NCBI GenBank assembly: GCA_019925095.2
Contig: CM034412.1
Coordinates: forward strand, 124,001-188,000
DNA length: 64,000 bases
Origin: Dendrolimus kikuchii
Lineage: Eukaryota; Arthropoda; Insecta; Lepidoptera; Lasiocampidae
Direction: 5' to 3'
A program made the position numbers and the translations under genes. This document shows, piece after piece, positions 1-10,595 of this stretch. How positions within the stretch are numbered: the stretch's first letter is position 1; the number at the start of each line of letters is the position of its first letter. The notes beneath the pieces were generated by a model that had not been told where the DNA came from, did no database searches, and saw only the letters and a list, made by a program, of their open reading frames with translations.

Positions 1-60
1 TGGTAACCGCTTTCCATCAAGTGGGTTGTCTGCTTGTCTGCTGATCTCCTGCAAAAAAAA
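1..60 (+). mobile_element. Family A LINE 3' end, cut by window start
   Basis: Only the last 60 bases of a family A copy are present: the CCATCAAGTGGG and GTCTGCTGATCTCCTGCA segment followed by a run of A. The rest lies outside the window. See the entry at 1033 for the family description. Confidence 0.8.
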
Positions 61-340
61 AATAGTGTTCAACGTGTAATACCTGATTTTAGCCAGCAAA
101 TAAACTAATTGAAATTTAAAAGATATTTGTGATAAAAGATGTAAGACTTAAGCAATTCAATTATAGTGAATGCCGTGGTCGTGATAAATCGCCGCGGGGG
201 CTGCGCAACTGCGCTGATGACGGACGGAAGCAACTTTCAAACCACGAGCACGGAAACGACATCGGCGTCAACATTAGAAACACTAAAGACCACTTCTTCA
301 CTGTATATTATTATTATTTTTAATATATTTTTTATTAAAT
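61..340. other. No gene seen; AT-rich spacer
   Basis: Short reading frames here lack recognisable domains. Positions 185-260 are locally GC-rich but show no motif I know. The right edge is (TTA)n/T-rich sequence at the family W insertion site. Confidence 0.5.
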
Positions 341-866
341 GGAGTGTTAGGTAAACTTCTAGGCGCTAAGAACCTCAGCCAGAAGGCCCAGCTCGCCGTA
401 CACAACGCGGTGCTGGTACCTACGCTCACGTATGGAAGCGAGAGTTGGGTATGGAAGAGAGAGCATGAAAGTAGAGTAAACGCGGTCGAGATGCGAGCAC
501 TGCGCAAAATCTGCGGAGTGACGCTCGCGGACCGCGTTCCTAATACCGAAGTAAGTAAGAGAGTTGGTCTGTTCGGGCATGTGAAAAGAATGCATGATGA
601 AAGAATGACTAAACAGATATACAATGCAGAAGTGGATGGATGCAGAAGTCGTGGAAGGCCACGACACACCTTCCATGATCAAACTGATCGTGTACTAGCA
701 GAAGGTGATGTCAGGAGCCTTAAGAACAGACGAGCGTGCATGACAAGAGCTATGAATGTCAAAGAGGCAAGTGAGGTGTGTAAGAATAAGCCTGAATGGC
801 GCTCTGTTGTTCGTGCCTACCCCGCAAGGGAACTGGCGTGAAGTTATGTATGTGTATGTATGTGTA
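341..866 (+). mobile_element. Family W non-LTR retrotransposon, RT C-terminal tail
   Basis: An open frame from about 341 to the stop at 839-841 encodes the end of a non-LTR reverse transcriptase. In order: LGAKNLSQKAQLAVHN, YGSESWVWKREHESRVNAVE, a C-terminal GHVKRM segment, RGRPRHTF and a final RAYPARELA. Such WFGHVxR...RGRPR tails are typical of RTE/CR1-like polymerases; I cannot fix the clade. The tail is (TATG)n. The copy is 5'-truncated, so it is not functional. A 45-bp in-frame deletion joins GGTCTG to TTCGGG (residues GLFGHV), removing the segment that in other copies includes the first W of LRWFGHV. A TATTTTTTA repeat on both sides is a weak TSD candidate because the region is AT-rich. 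Confidence 0.85.
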
Positions 867-909
867 TTTTTTACCTTTAAAGGTCTAGGGGTTATTATCC
901 TTTTTTTTA

Positions 910-1032
910 ACAAGAGGAATTCCGCCTAAGTTCTAACCACAGTGGGGGAAGAGAGTTGGGGGAGTGTGGGATTGGGCACGTTAGGGCGGGACCAGTACCC
1001 TCGAAAAAATACTATTGCCACCCGAGTCATGG
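910..1032. other. Unclassified G-rich stretch left of a family A copy
   Basis: G-rich sequence (GGGGGAAGAGAGTTGGGGGA region) directly abuts a family A copy and may be its more 5' part, because the boundary is not marked by a TSD. No coding motif is seen. Confidence 0.3.
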
Positions 1033-1352
1033 ATATCCGTGCAGGAACGGAGAAAGAATACAATTTCCTGCGGCCGGGCGGCCTGTAGTAAGAGGCGACA
1101 AAACAACCCACAGCCAGGTGGTAGGGCATTTGCCCGACTGGATGGCTACCACCCCTGGTCTAGAGCATGCCGCCATAACAACTTTGAGTTGCGTTTTGGC
1201 ACTAGTGACCAGGTTCCAGACTCCTTTAAGAGAGCAGCAGCGCATTTGTAACACGTTCGGTGTTGCAAATGTCCATAGGCGATGGTAACCGTTTTCCATC
1301 AAGTGGGCCGTCTGCCTGTCTGCTGAACTCCTGCAATAAAAAAATAAAAAAA
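1033..1352 (+). mobile_element. Family A: poly(A) LINE 3' end, near full
   Basis: Reference description of family A. The sense strand runs TATCCGTGCAGGAACGGAGA, GTAAGAGGCGAC, CCAGGTGGTAGGGCATTTGCC, GGATGGCTACCACCCCTGG, then ACCAGGTTCCAG, AGAGCAGCAGCGCATTTGTA, CATAGGCGATGGTAACCG, and ends CTCCTGCAATAAA plus poly(A). The AATAAA-poly(A) end gives the orientation and means retroposition. The GTCGTAAGAGGCGACT core is a common lepidopteran LINE 3' UTR signature (recalled; a library search would name it). It holds no real gene although most copies leave overlapping short frames. Confidence 0.75.
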
Positions 1353-1560
1353 CCAGTAAAGCCCCTCGGCCTTGGCATTCCGCAGACCCTGGCAGACGGC
1401 CCATTGGCCTTATCTGTTGCCGGGGAAACCACGCCCCCGACTCGACGGCATTGACGGCGGGTGCGAATCTTCTCCTAAGCACCCACCCCTTCCACCTACT
1501 CACAAATGTCTAAGGGACCTCCTGACCATGACGCGAACCATAGCCGGCAGCGAATGTAGT
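1353..1560. other. GC-rich unclassified stretch
   Basis: About 200 bp of GC-rich sequence following the family A poly(A), with GGGGAAACCACGCCCCCGAC and a C-rich ACCCACCCCTTCC run. It looks like non-LTR untranslated sequence rather than host exon, but I cannot name it. Confidence 0.3.
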
Positions 1561-1769
1561 ATTTATCTACTCGAACTGAAATCAACGAAAATCACTTGAA
1601 GAAACAACTTTTTCAATTTCTTCTTCACTACTTTCCTTTTACTGTTTAATTTTAAAAAATCTGCATTCTTTATGAATACAGCTTTTGCCATATTAGGAGT
1701 GTCGGTTAAAAGGTATAGAACATATTTTATGCTAAGATCAATAGCTGTGCAGGGAGGATTATGAAAAAA

Positions 1770-2455
1770 AACTTCGTTTAAAAAAACCGACTTCAAAAAC
1801 TAAAAAGTAAAAAATAACTTATTTCTAAAGCTATTATTATTAATATATATTATTTAAAACATCTTGAAGTCGGTGCAAAGTAAAAAATAAAAATTACTAT
1901 ATTTTTTTGAAAATTACTACGCACCGACTTTAAGATGTTTTAGATAATATATATTAATAATAATAGCTTTAGAAATAAGTTATTTTATACTTTTTAGTTT
2001 TTGAAGTCGGTTTTTTTAAACCAACTCTTTTTGTTACTTTTTAGTGTCTAGTTATGTATGAGTAGACCTACGAAAGGTGCCGCGCTCCTTAAAAAGTATA
2101 GGTCCCAAGAAACGGGAACAAAAAAATGTTCGTAAAATGAAAACTACTGGGCCAAACTATATTAAATTTTTAGGGGACCAAATGGCAACTATTCCGCATC
2201 AAACTAAACAAGAATCACGTAAATCGGATAATAACTTTCAGAGTAATCGGTGTACATATGGAACGGAATGGAATTTTTTCCATAAAAAATGTTCATAAAA
2301 TGAAAACTATGTCAAATTTTTAGGGGATCAAATGGCAGCTATTCCGCGTCGAAATCACGTAAATCGGATCATAAATCTCGGAGTAATCGGTGAACATACA
2401 TAAAAAAAAGATCCCGACGAATTGAGACCCTCCTCCTTTTTTCGAAGTCGGTTAA
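1770..2455 (+). mobile_element. Family P composite foldback element
   Basis: The left half is a near-perfect inverted repeat: about 105-bp arms (1770-1885 and 1918-2023) bounded by ACTTCGTTTAAAAAAACCGA and its complement, able to form a long hairpin. The right half (2040-2455) carries GTGCCGCGCTCCTTAAAAAG, two diverged direct copies of a segment with GGGGACCAAATGGCA, and ends in CCTCCTCC...GAAGTCGGTTAA. The same two halves occur in the opposite orientation at 50539-51092, so the composite is one mobile unit. No transposase is visible; class unknown. Confidence 0.7.
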
Positions 2456-2875
2456 TTAAAATAACCACACCATAAAGTGGCCATAAGTGTAACATGCGTT
2501 TCCCTCATTTCCATTTGGTAGCCCTTATCGGTGTAAATTGCTAATACGATGTCGTCTGCAACGCGTTGTATTCTTGTTTGTGCTGAAATATGTTCCGTCC
2601 TCAGCTGAACATAGCCTGCTTACATTACGCATTGGGTAGCTGACATATTCTGCAATAAATTCTAAAACAATGTTCATATTACATCAGAGTGGATCTTAAA
2701 ACGTCATGTGATGGCATATCATGTAGGAACGGGGGCTCCACCTGCATTAATGTCAGTATTAGTGACTGTGTTCAAATGCATAATATTTATAGCGATAAAA
2801 AATGTTGCTTTTATTAAAGTTTAATATTCTGATTTTTGTGTTCTATACTAGATGCCTCCTGCTGTTTGGTATATA
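2456..2875. other. No gene seen
   Basis: AT-rich sequence with no recognisable domain, TIR or tail; the right edge is the T-run of the next family A copy. Confidence 0.5.
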
Positions 2876-3196
2876 TTTTTTTTTAATTTTTTTATTGCAG
2901 GAGATCAGCAGACAGGCAGACGGCCCACTCGATGGAAAGCGGTTACCATCGCCTATGGACATTTACAACACCAAGTTGCTGCAAATGCGCTGCTGCTCTC
3001 TTAAGGGAGACTGGAACCTGGTCACTAATGCCGGAACACAACTCAAGGTTGTTATGGCGACATACTTTAGCCCAGGGGTGGTAGCCATCCAGTCGGGCAA
3101 ATGCCCTACCACCTGGCTGTGGGTTGTTTTGTCGCCTCTTACGACAGGCCTCCCCAACGCAGGAAATTGTATTCTTTCTCCGTTCCTGCACGGATA
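2876..3196 (-). mobile_element. Family A copy, near full length
   Basis: Antisense copy from the poly(T) at 2876-2896 to CACGGATA at 3196. Well conserved, including the GTAAGAGGCGAC core. Confidence 0.8.
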
Positions 3197-3830
3197 AAAC
3201 GGTATATGAGACGGCGGTACTTTAGTGACAATGGTAGGTGATGATGAGGGCTCATTACAAGACTTGGTCTACGCCCAATCCTATTGAAATATATAAGTAG
3301 TTCAATATCTCTCGAAAGTTATTGTAGTTCAATCAATCCAAAGCAATAGTGACTAGAAGTGCTAAAAGAAATAATAGGGTACACGACAGTCATATAAATT
3401 TAGACGAGAGAAGAGAAGCAAGTTGTGACAACTCAAACAAGTCAAATCGCGTACTAATTCTTCTTTAAACAAATATTAAAATTATTTTTATAATGGTGCT
3501 ATAAAAGTATGATAATATCTATGGTATTTTAGCGCCGACTTTTTTATATGAAATTTTTTACATTTTTGTGTTTGTTTTATATCATATTGAGGTGGATATT
3601 GTCGGTTCGATGTAAAGTGGCGCCTAAATGCATGTATTATTTATGAAGGCAACCTTGACATTTGCCGGCGCGGCCGCGGGACCTATGCAAATCGACACAT
3701 CCACGTATAATTTGTATAAATTGAGCCGACCGGCTACCACAATCATTTTCATAAAGGGCAATCAAACGTATAGACAAATTGAACCGAATTGGAAATTGGT
3801 TCAGAGAGAAAATCCATACATGCTAATTTA
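3197..3830. other. No gene seen; possible unique sequence
   Basis: No repeat hallmark is visible. A GC-richer patch near 3660-3690 (GCCGGCGCGGCCGCGGGACC) sits in AT-rich DNA. The open frame at 3628-3945 runs into the W copy and has no known domain. Confidence 0.4.
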
Positions 3831-4019
3831 TACATACGCACATAGCTTCACGCCAGTTACCTTGCGGAGTAGGCATGAACAACTCACTTCTTTGACATTC
3901 ATAGCTCTTGTAATGCACGCTCGTTTGTTTATACACGGCTCCTGACATCACCTTCTGCTAGTACACGATCAATTTGATCATGGAAAGTGTGTCGTGGCCT
4001 TCCACGACTTCTGCATCCA
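3831..4019 (-). mobile_element. Family W fragment
   Basis: Antisense RT tail with the CGCCAGTTACCTTGCGGAGT terminus and an internal deletion that removes the segment coding for CKNKPEWRS. Its 5' end stops at CTGCATCCA, five bases before a Helitron-like element. Confidence 0.75.
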
Positions 4020-4024
4020 ATTCA

Positions 4025-4591
4025 TCTATATATATAAAAATGAATCCCTATTTCCCTTGGTCACACCATCACGCGTGAACGGCTGGACCGATTGCGCTAA
4101 TTCATTTTTGTTGTGTTTGTTATTGTCAGGAGAAGGTTCTTATGAAAGAAAAATTAAGAAAACTGTTCGGAAAATTTGAAAATCTAAGAATACTTAACCA
4201 CCATATAAAATTATTTCTAATTTAACCTTAGCGCTTTGGACAATATAAACTTTTTTAATGTAACCTTATGACGTTTGACATAGAATTTGCAGAATGCGTG
4301 CTGCAATAATGATAAAAAACACGTAAAGTAATTAATTTAGCTGTTCCAATATTTAGGTGAAATTATTTTTGTGTGTGTACAAGTGGGTCCCGGGATGGTT
4401 AAGATTATAGATCTACCGGTAGGTGGCACCGCTAAAGTCTTCCTAAACACCTATTTCGATGTTTTTTTTGTTTTTATTAAAGTGGATTCGAGAATGGTTT
4501 GAATTGACTATTGGTCCCGGTAAATGTCGCTGCAATCGGGTTCTAGATTTTTATTTCTAAGGGCAGGATAACGTCTGCCGGGTACAGCTAG
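4025..4591 (+). mobile_element. Helitron-like element, non-autonomous
   Basis: Begins A|TCTATATATATA and ends CTGCCGGGTACAGCTAG|T, so 5' TC, 3' CTAG and insertion between A and T as expected for Helitrons. GTCTGCCGGG lies just before the end. The body resembles the 29292-29500 element (GGTAGGTGGC, TCGGGTTCTA, ACGTCTGCCGGG). No Rep/helicase coding is present. Confidence 0.6.
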
Positions 4592-4879
4592 TATTTTAAT
4601 AAAATTCCATCCTTGCTCCTTTCATCTATACTATTGTAACTCTGTATCTAAAATATCCGGCTTATTCGGATCAACAGTTTTCGAATATGCAACTTAAAAG
4701 ATGCAAAAGAGTGGCCCTGTGGGGGTAGAAATGAGAGGAGTGGTGCGTCGATAATTATGGTCTCGTTGGGCGGAGTGACGCATCACTGGCGAAAGCCTAT
4801 GGCTCAAGCATCGCGAGTACAAAACAACACATTATATTGATGCTGAATTTATCTTAATAAATAAATTAATTTACCTTAG
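4592..4879. other. Unclassified spacer
   Basis: Contains a G/C-richer stretch at 4705-4815 (GGCGGAGTGACGCATCACTGG) without an open frame or TIR that I can recognise. Confidence 0.35.
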
Positions 4880-5262
4880 ACTATATATACAAAAAAAATC
4901 GTTTCAATAATGTGTACATCAGCGTAATATATGTTAATATAAAATGCTTGTCATAAATTATGTTAATAAATATATAGTATATACGTATATATTAGTATTC
5001 TATAAATGTGTCTGGATTTATGTATGTATTAAAGTTATAAATTAGTGTAAGTATGTATATTTAAATAGTACAGTCCTATCTTCTTTCTGCTCCACCTACA
5101 TCGGCAGATTAGTTAAGAATTTCGTTTAAGCTCGATTGCCTGGAAGAGATCGCTTTGAGCGATAAGGCCGCCTGTTGTTTTGCCAACAAGTATTGTAATC
5201 ATGCATTTTGTTTTTGTATTTGTTTATTTTGGTGAACAATAAAGTGTTATCAAATCTAATCC
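4880..5262 (+). repeat. Family N dispersed repeat (LINE 3' UTR-like)
   Basis: Matches 42695-42930 in reverse orientation through AAATGCTTGTCAT, GTGTCTGGATTTATGTATGT and TTTGTTTATTTTGGTGA. This copy also has the GAGATCGCTTTGAGCGATAA hairpin (5149-5168) and ends near AACAATAAAGTG, a polyadenylation-like signal. I take it for the 3' untranslated end of an insect non-LTR element. Confidence 0.55.
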
Positions 5263-5689
5263 ACATCAATTCTCTAATCAATATTCAATATTATACAGTG
5301 TAAACTATATAACCACACTTAACAGTACAGTCTCGTGCATTTTATGGCGTTATAGAGAGTTGTCGTTAAACGGAGAGAAATCTGTTATTTTTGTATGACG
5401 TCTTTTGCTGCTCCAGTAATTTTATTGTATGTTTTACTTATTTTATTCATATCTTGCGATATTGAGGTATCTTGGTGATAAAGGAAGTACTTAGAAATTT
5501 CGGTATGCATGATACCGACAGTGGAGTTTATTACGCCTAGGATAATAAAGCGATAAAAGAACGTACACAGCTGCGCAGTTTATACTCATTTTGGCAATTT
5601 AGAAGGTAATTTTTATTACTTAATTGTTGTCGTTATTGAGAGTGGGTGTAATGCTATATAAAGTGTATCATTGTATGGAAATCAAGCTT
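5263..5689. other. No gene seen
   Basis: AT-rich spacer with no recognised family. Confidence 0.4.
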
Positions 5690-6190
5690 TTTTTTTAATG
5701 CGGGGGAAATGCTATTTACGCACAATACTGGGTCCTTTGCAAGGGATTAGACCATAGTTGATCATGAAGGCTTTCCCCTTTGACAAGGGGCAATCCGAAC
5801 AATAATCAAGCCAGCTTGTGTGGAGACTCAGAGAAGTTGCACGGGCAACAACCACTGCCCACTAAAACCACCCTCCTCCCACGTGCCCCGCGCTTTTTAT
5901 GTAGGAAAGGCTGAGACTTAGAACGTAGTTACGCCCAGTCCGATCCAGCGGAAAAAGTGCCTGAATGTGCCCGGGAATCAGAACACATCCACTTCGTAAG
6001 CGGGGGTGATGAATCCTTTGCTCCCTTGATAGCTAAAGGCCCCCCGAAGCGGTATTATTCAGGGTGGGAAGTCATGCGCATACCTGCGTCTCCGGATGCC
6101 AGCCAACCGCCGGCGTCCGCGTGGAGTCGCATTAGTACGCGCAATAATACTCCTGGTGAAAATCAAGCTAAACCAACCAAAGCCAAGTGA
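5690..6190 (+). other. GC-rich segment with a 77-codon open frame, unknown
   Basis: A T-run at 5690 is followed by about 500 bp of GC-richer DNA. The frame from 5957 (GTG start) to the stop at about 6188 encodes a polar, Pro/Ser-rich peptide (for example ASPDASQPPASAWSRIS) ending in a basic NQAKPTKAK. It could be a decayed element's 5' UTR and gag-like start, or a host remnant. I do not recognise it. Confidence 0.3.
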
Positions 6191-6660
6191 TTTAGACGCT
6201 TAAGGGAATTTGTCGTTAAATCGAGTGACGCTACACGGAGTTTACACTGTATTTACTTGTTTATAAGATTAGACATATGTAATGGTACAGACAAGTCTAG
6301 ATTTATCGTCAGTTCTAGCAGTGATATTTGTTATCTGTATTCACATAGGAACACGTTTGTGCATTGAGCATATTCTTCAATGCATACGAAAAACAGTCAA
6401 CTTAAGATAAATGAGTGTTATAGGCCTCTTACAATAAGTAAATATAGCTTGTAATATATCAATTAATGTAATAAGGTCATATGGAAAAGGTCACGATCGT
6501 GAGGCAGGTGCGTTACAAGTGAGCTGCCGTGCAGGTATCGATTGCACGCCTGCACCGGACTGGGTGCCCTCGGTGGGCCCAACCCACTCTGCAATACTAA
6601 CAGTCATCTTTCAGTTTTACGATATAAGTACTTCTATTTTAGTATCGTATAGATTTATAT
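6191..6660. other. No gene seen
   Basis: Spacer. The GC-rich patch at 6500-6595 (GCACGCCTGCACCGGACTGG) has no open frame of note. Confidence 0.4.
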
Positions 6661-7073
6661 CAGGCCGCGTACAGACAGCTCCATGAATAGGCCAACGGAC
6701 CGACTTCGTTGGACCTATGTAGATGTATTCTCGAGCGGTCGCCTAACGTGATTCCTTGGTGATACTGCAGTGGATACGAGTGTGGACATATGTTATAATA
6801 AATTCTAATATTATTTACACATGAACAAAAAAAAAAAAATCTCATCATCGTTTTAAACTATTATAATGGAAATAGTTTTGTTTACTTTTTAAACATCAAT
6901 TAACGCCTTATTCGATACTTTTCACTAAAATAAATTTATGACATCACAGCTTGGTACAATGAAATATAATCTATGAGCCTGGCTTTGTAACATAATAAAA
7001 ATGATCTCAGTGCATTTGAATGACGCCAATAAGCGATCGTTGGCCTTCGTCGGCCCTATGTGTACGCGGCCTT
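6661..7073. repeat. Possible MITE with 12-bp terminal inverted repeat
   Basis: AGGCCGCGTACA at 6662-6673 is exactly inverted as TGTACGCGGCCT at 7061-7072. A related CTTCGTYGGMCCTATGT motif occurs directly at 6706 and 7046. No convincing TSD is seen, so the unit may be composite. Confidence 0.35.
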
Positions 7074-7300
7074 AGAACACCGTTGCGATTCACATTTTCG
7101 CTATGCGTTCGAAAAACAAATCGCTTCGCTTCGCACCGATGGCTTAGCCCGAACAATGATCTAGCAGACTGGAATAGAATGTTGTTAATACAGTAAATAT
7201 GAATATGATTGACCGAGTTTAGTAGCGCATGGTACTGGATATCGGACACGATATCTCCGATTTTTAATTTTGATAATTTAACGTATATATATTTTTATAC

Positions 7301-7662
7301 GGACCGCGTTCGTAATACCCAAGTAAGAAAGACAGTTGGTCTGAAAGAGAGTGTCGGGGTGAAGGTAAGGAAAGGAATGCTCCGGTGGTTCGGGCATGTG
7401 GAAAGAATGACTAAACAGATATACAATGCAAAAGTGGATGGATGCAGAAGTCGTGGAAGGCCACGACACACTTTCCATGATCAAATTGATCGTGTACTAG
7501 CAGAAGGTGATGTCAGGAGCCTTAAGAACAGACGAGCGTGCATGACAAGAGTTATGAATGTCAAAGAAGCAAGTGAGGTATGTAAGAATAAGCCTAAATG
7601 GCGCTCTGTTGTTCGTGCCTACCCCGCAAGGGAACTGGCGTGAAGTTATGTATGTATGTATG
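7301..7662 (+). mobile_element. Family W copy with full tail motif set
   Basis: Open frame from the DRVRNTQVRK segment through KESVGVKVRKGMLRWFGHVE, RGRPRHTF and the final RAYPARELA, stop at 7641-7643, then (TATG)n. It retains the segment deleted in the 341 and 28508 copies, so it shows the undeleted arrangement. Confidence 0.85.
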
Positions 7663-7748
7663 TATACTTATACCTACGTTATCTATGAATAGAATTCATA
7701 AGCTGACTCTGAAATTGTCTATTAAACTTATTTCTTAGTTCAATCAAG

Positions 7749-7983
7749 TGACGGCCTCTGTGCTTGAGCGGGCTAAGCCTTTGCCGGCCTACCTCATTGC
7801 AACGCAGAGGCTCCGGGTTCGATTCCTGGTATAGTAAATTTCGGAAACGTGTTTTCTCCATTATTTACTATGATCTGGGTGTCTGGGATCGGCCCCAGAG
7901 TAGTCCGTTGTATATTACCCATAACACAAGCGTAACTTGCTTAATTTGGGGATATACAATATGTGTATTTGTCTGCATGTAAT
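7749..7983 (+). mobile_element. Family G tRNA-derived SINE
   Basis: Reference copy. It starts TGACGGCCTCTGTG, has a box A-like TTGAGCGGGCTAAGC and a box B GGTTCGATTCC at 7816-7826, a tRNA-unrelated body (TTTACTATGATCTGGGTGTC; CCCATAACACAAGCGTAACT) and an AT-rich tail. The RNA polymerase III boxes and the copies elsewhere identify a SINE; it is not a functional tRNA because no acceptor stem pairs. Confidence 0.8.
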
Positions 7984-8217
7984 ATAAAAAAAAACAACTG
8001 TTTTCATTAACTGATACTTCTCTACTTTTTTTTATTCCCGCTGACTATGGGATCAATATTTCTGCAGTAATATTCCTAATTAATTTTAGATTTATTTGGT
8101 CTATTAAATTATGCTAATTTAAAATTTCTGACGTTTTGAGTATAATTTCGTTTTTGGGCCAAGGAGTAAAGAGTAAGTGTTCTCACGATGCGTCCTGATT
8201 GCGTGACCTTAACCCAG
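7984..8217. other. Spacer left of GC-rich candidate exon
   Basis: AT-rich, no repeat recognised. It ends in TGACCTTAACCCAG, a short splice-acceptor-like sequence. Confidence 0.35.
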
Positions 8218-8426
8218 TGCTCCGTCGGCCTGATGTGTGGGCGCCGCCGTCCATCGCGGGCCGAGCACCAGTCGGCGGCGCACGCGCGGCACTCGAGCAG
8301 CAATGTAACAGGAGCACATTCCTCGCAGCCAGTGGGTCAGGTGGCAACGGTACTCGCAGCGGCGCCCCCCCCGCGCCCCCCAACCGGTACTCGGACGAGG
8401 GAATGTCTTTGAACTCTCTCCCGTGA
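8218..8426 (+). CDS. Possible terminal coding exon, unknown protein
   Basis: A GC-rich island in AT-rich DNA, open from an acceptor-like AACCCAG|TG to a TGA at 8424-8426. The peptide runs RRPDVWAPPSIAGRAPVGG, ALEQQCNRSTFLAASGSG, then a Pro-rich SGAPPAPPNRYSDEGMSLNS and LP-stop. It reads like the low-complexity cytoplasmic end of a membrane or adaptor protein, but I do not recognise the family. Two other frames are also open in the same stretch, as is usual for GC-rich DNA, which lowers confidence. If real, the upstream intron is phase 1 and earlier exons lie to the left. Confidence 0.35.
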
Positions 8427-8544
8427 GGAATCTCTTTGCCTCATTACAAACAACATTTTGGAATTGTTTAAAATTATTAAACAAAATCATTCTTTGAATG
8501 TTTCAAATGTGTACTCTTTCTTTGAACACGAAGAGTGAATGTTA

Positions 8545-8573
8545 AACATTTTTAAGGCTGCCTTAAAAATGTT
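8545..8573. repeat. Perfect 14-bp hairpin, 1-nt loop
   Basis: AACATTTTTAAGGC, T, then its exact complement. It lies 11 bases upstream of the CTAG end of the next Helitron-like copy and has no T-run to suggest a terminator. Confidence 0.6.
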
Positions 8574-8584
8574 CTTATTCCATA

Positions 8585-8816
8585 CTAGCTGCGCCCGCGA
8601 CTTCGACCGCGTGGAACTGTTTCGCGGAACCGTAAAAAAATACTAGAAAAGTAGCCTAAGTTACTCTTTATAATATCAGCTATCTACTAGTTTAAGTCCT
8701 GTCAAAAGCGATCCAGCCGTTTCAGAGATTAGACACACATTTTGTTCTTCTTTTTTTTGTATAAGTACCATTTAGTAAGACACTTAAATTTTATTTATCT
8801 GTATGTATAGACAAGC
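8585..8816 (-). mobile_element. Helitron-like element, CTAG|T end
   Basis: On the plus strand it begins A|CTAGCTGCGCCCGCGACTTC, the inverted 3' end shared by many copies here (GCGACTTCGNCCGCGTGGA), followed by a diverged body. The other end near 8816 is unclear. Confidence 0.5.
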
Positions 8817-8819
8817 TTG

Positions 8820-9140
8820 TGCCAGCGACACTTCGTTCGCGTTGCCATATTGACGATATATTTGCTATTGAATTACAACGCTAGCGCTAAAAACGCGATC
8901 ACAGAGCCAACATTTGGCTATTATTAGTCTATAATATGGAAACGTCATCTATGTTGACTTGAAACATGCGTTAACTCAGTGTTAAGTTTTACTTAAACGC
9001 ATTCTGTAGATTTCACCTGACGCTCTAACAGTGAGACAGACAGACAAAAATTCTAAAAGTTGCATTTTTAAATTGTGCTGGTTCGAATGAATCCCCTTGA
9101 AATTTTTTCACATTTTTAAACGCATTGTACCAACTCGATA
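8820..9140. repeat. Family U dispersed repeat
   Basis: Shares with 24420-24650 the order CTGTAGA..TTCCAC/TTCACC.TGA.GCTC.AACAG, ACAGACAAA.ATTCT, GTTGCATTTT and TTTTCACATTTTTAAA. Decayed, class unknown. Confidence 0.45.
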
Positions 9141-9489
9141 CTCCTCATTACGATAACAGATTTATTATACACTTTATATATATTCAAAAACTTACTTAGT
9201 ATACTTTACGTACAAATTATACGCCTTTAATAATAACTAGTGGTCGCCCGTGGTTGAAATTCGACCATAATAATTAATTTAAATTATAAGTTTGAACATT
9301 ATTAAGGTTCTGTTGTCAAAGACTATACTTCTATAATCACAGATTCCGCCAAGGCTACACTGTTCATTTGATTATAACAATAAACAAAAGAGTATATACG
9401 CGTGTGTATGTCAAATACATGGTAGTGTGTGTAATGACATTTTTTTGCATAATTGAAAAAAAAATGTTAGCATTCTGCACTCCTTCTCT
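9141..9489. other. No gene seen
   Basis: AT-rich, no recognised feature. Confidence 0.4.
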
Positions 9490-9590
9490 ATATAAAATAT
9501 AAGTGTGCGATATTTCATACTCCTCCGTCCGTGCAATTTTCGTAAAAAGGGGTACAAAGTTTTTGCTTCACGTATTAATATATAGATAAT
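9490..9590 (+). repeat. Family T dispersed repeat fragment
   Basis: TTTCATACTCCT and TTTTCGTAAAAAGGGGTACA then AAGTTTTTGCTTCAC match 25513-25600 in reverse orientation. Confidence 0.55.
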
Positions 9591-10149
9591 AGGCAGACAA
9601 ACACACATACTGTATATCCCAAAACAAATTGCGCTCGTTTTACAGGTTATATGCAACAGTCAACAGGTCAATCCCCGACCATAGTAAATAACAAAAAAAT
9701 CATTTACGAAATTTAAGACGACGGTTTGCGTTTGAAATAAAATTAATTTATGGCAACAGAAGTATGCTGAGACAAAAAAACGCAGTAATACCGTTAGATT
9801 CTGTTAGTAACCTTTCTAAAACTAATACGGAAACCGACGTATCTATAAATAAAGTGGCGCCATCGTGTGCAAATGCGGTCATTATAAGTGAAGATTTCTC
9901 ATAACAAAATATACCTTTCACAAATACATATCGCACGCTTAATAAATCAAAGAAATAACTCCAAAATCATGAGTTTGGGGATTACATTACAAAAGATAAG
10001 AACTTATCATACTAGTAAAGCATAAATTCGCTCCAACTGCCGCGCAATTTGACCGTTGCTTCGCGAAATATACGACTGCTCTCTTTTATTTACTAACTAC
10101 TGTGATGGGTAAGGCAAAAATATTGTTATAAATAAACCCCAATAATATT
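9591..10149. other. No gene seen
   Basis: AT-rich sequence; the 62-codon antisense frame at 9748-9936 has no known domain. Confidence 0.4.
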
Positions 10150-10595
10150 ACGAGTTTGCGGGACTCGAATTAAAATACCGTTAGAATGATTATAGAGTTT
10201 TACAAACACGTGTTAGGTAAAAATATAACCGAACGCAACAAATCCAAACGTAATGCAGAGGGTCGTAATTCAATAAAACCCGCAAAGCCCGTCACCTTTA
10301 CATTTCCGAATGTACACACGTCACGCCTAGATTGTAGCTGTAGCTCAACTGACCCCTTTCTAAATCAGGCCGTCGTTTTATACTTCACAAATGCAAATGT
10401 GAATTAGCTTGTACTTATAATCCGCAACACACGGCTAATGATGCTCCTGAGCCGCCGCAAACGAGTACAGTAGGACAATAGGCTGTTATGCACAATAACT
10501 AGAAACGTATGCCAATAAATAAGTGAACAAAAGAAGACGATCATAAAAGGATTACAATCAGTTCAAATGCCGACAGGTAATAAAATGTTCTGTAC
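10150..10595 (+). repeat. Family M dispersed repeat, about 450 bp
   Basis: Aligns along its whole length with 22672-23112 in the same orientation: ACTCGAATT, CCGTTAGAAT, ATATAACCGAAC, CCAAACGTAATGCAGA, GTCGTTTTATACT, GTAAACAAAAGAAGACGA-like and CGACRGGTAATAAA. No RT motif. A length near 450 bp with an AATAAA-like end would suit a solo LTR, but clear TG...CA ends were not found. Confidence 0.55.

Noticed and set aside
1027..1503. 158-codon antisense reading frame
   Set aside because: It runs across family A and GC-rich sequence; the frame is a by-product of low stop density.
7749..7983. tRNA gene (box A and box B present)
   Set aside because: No paired acceptor stem; the same sequence recurs as a SINE with a non-tRNA body and AT-rich tail.
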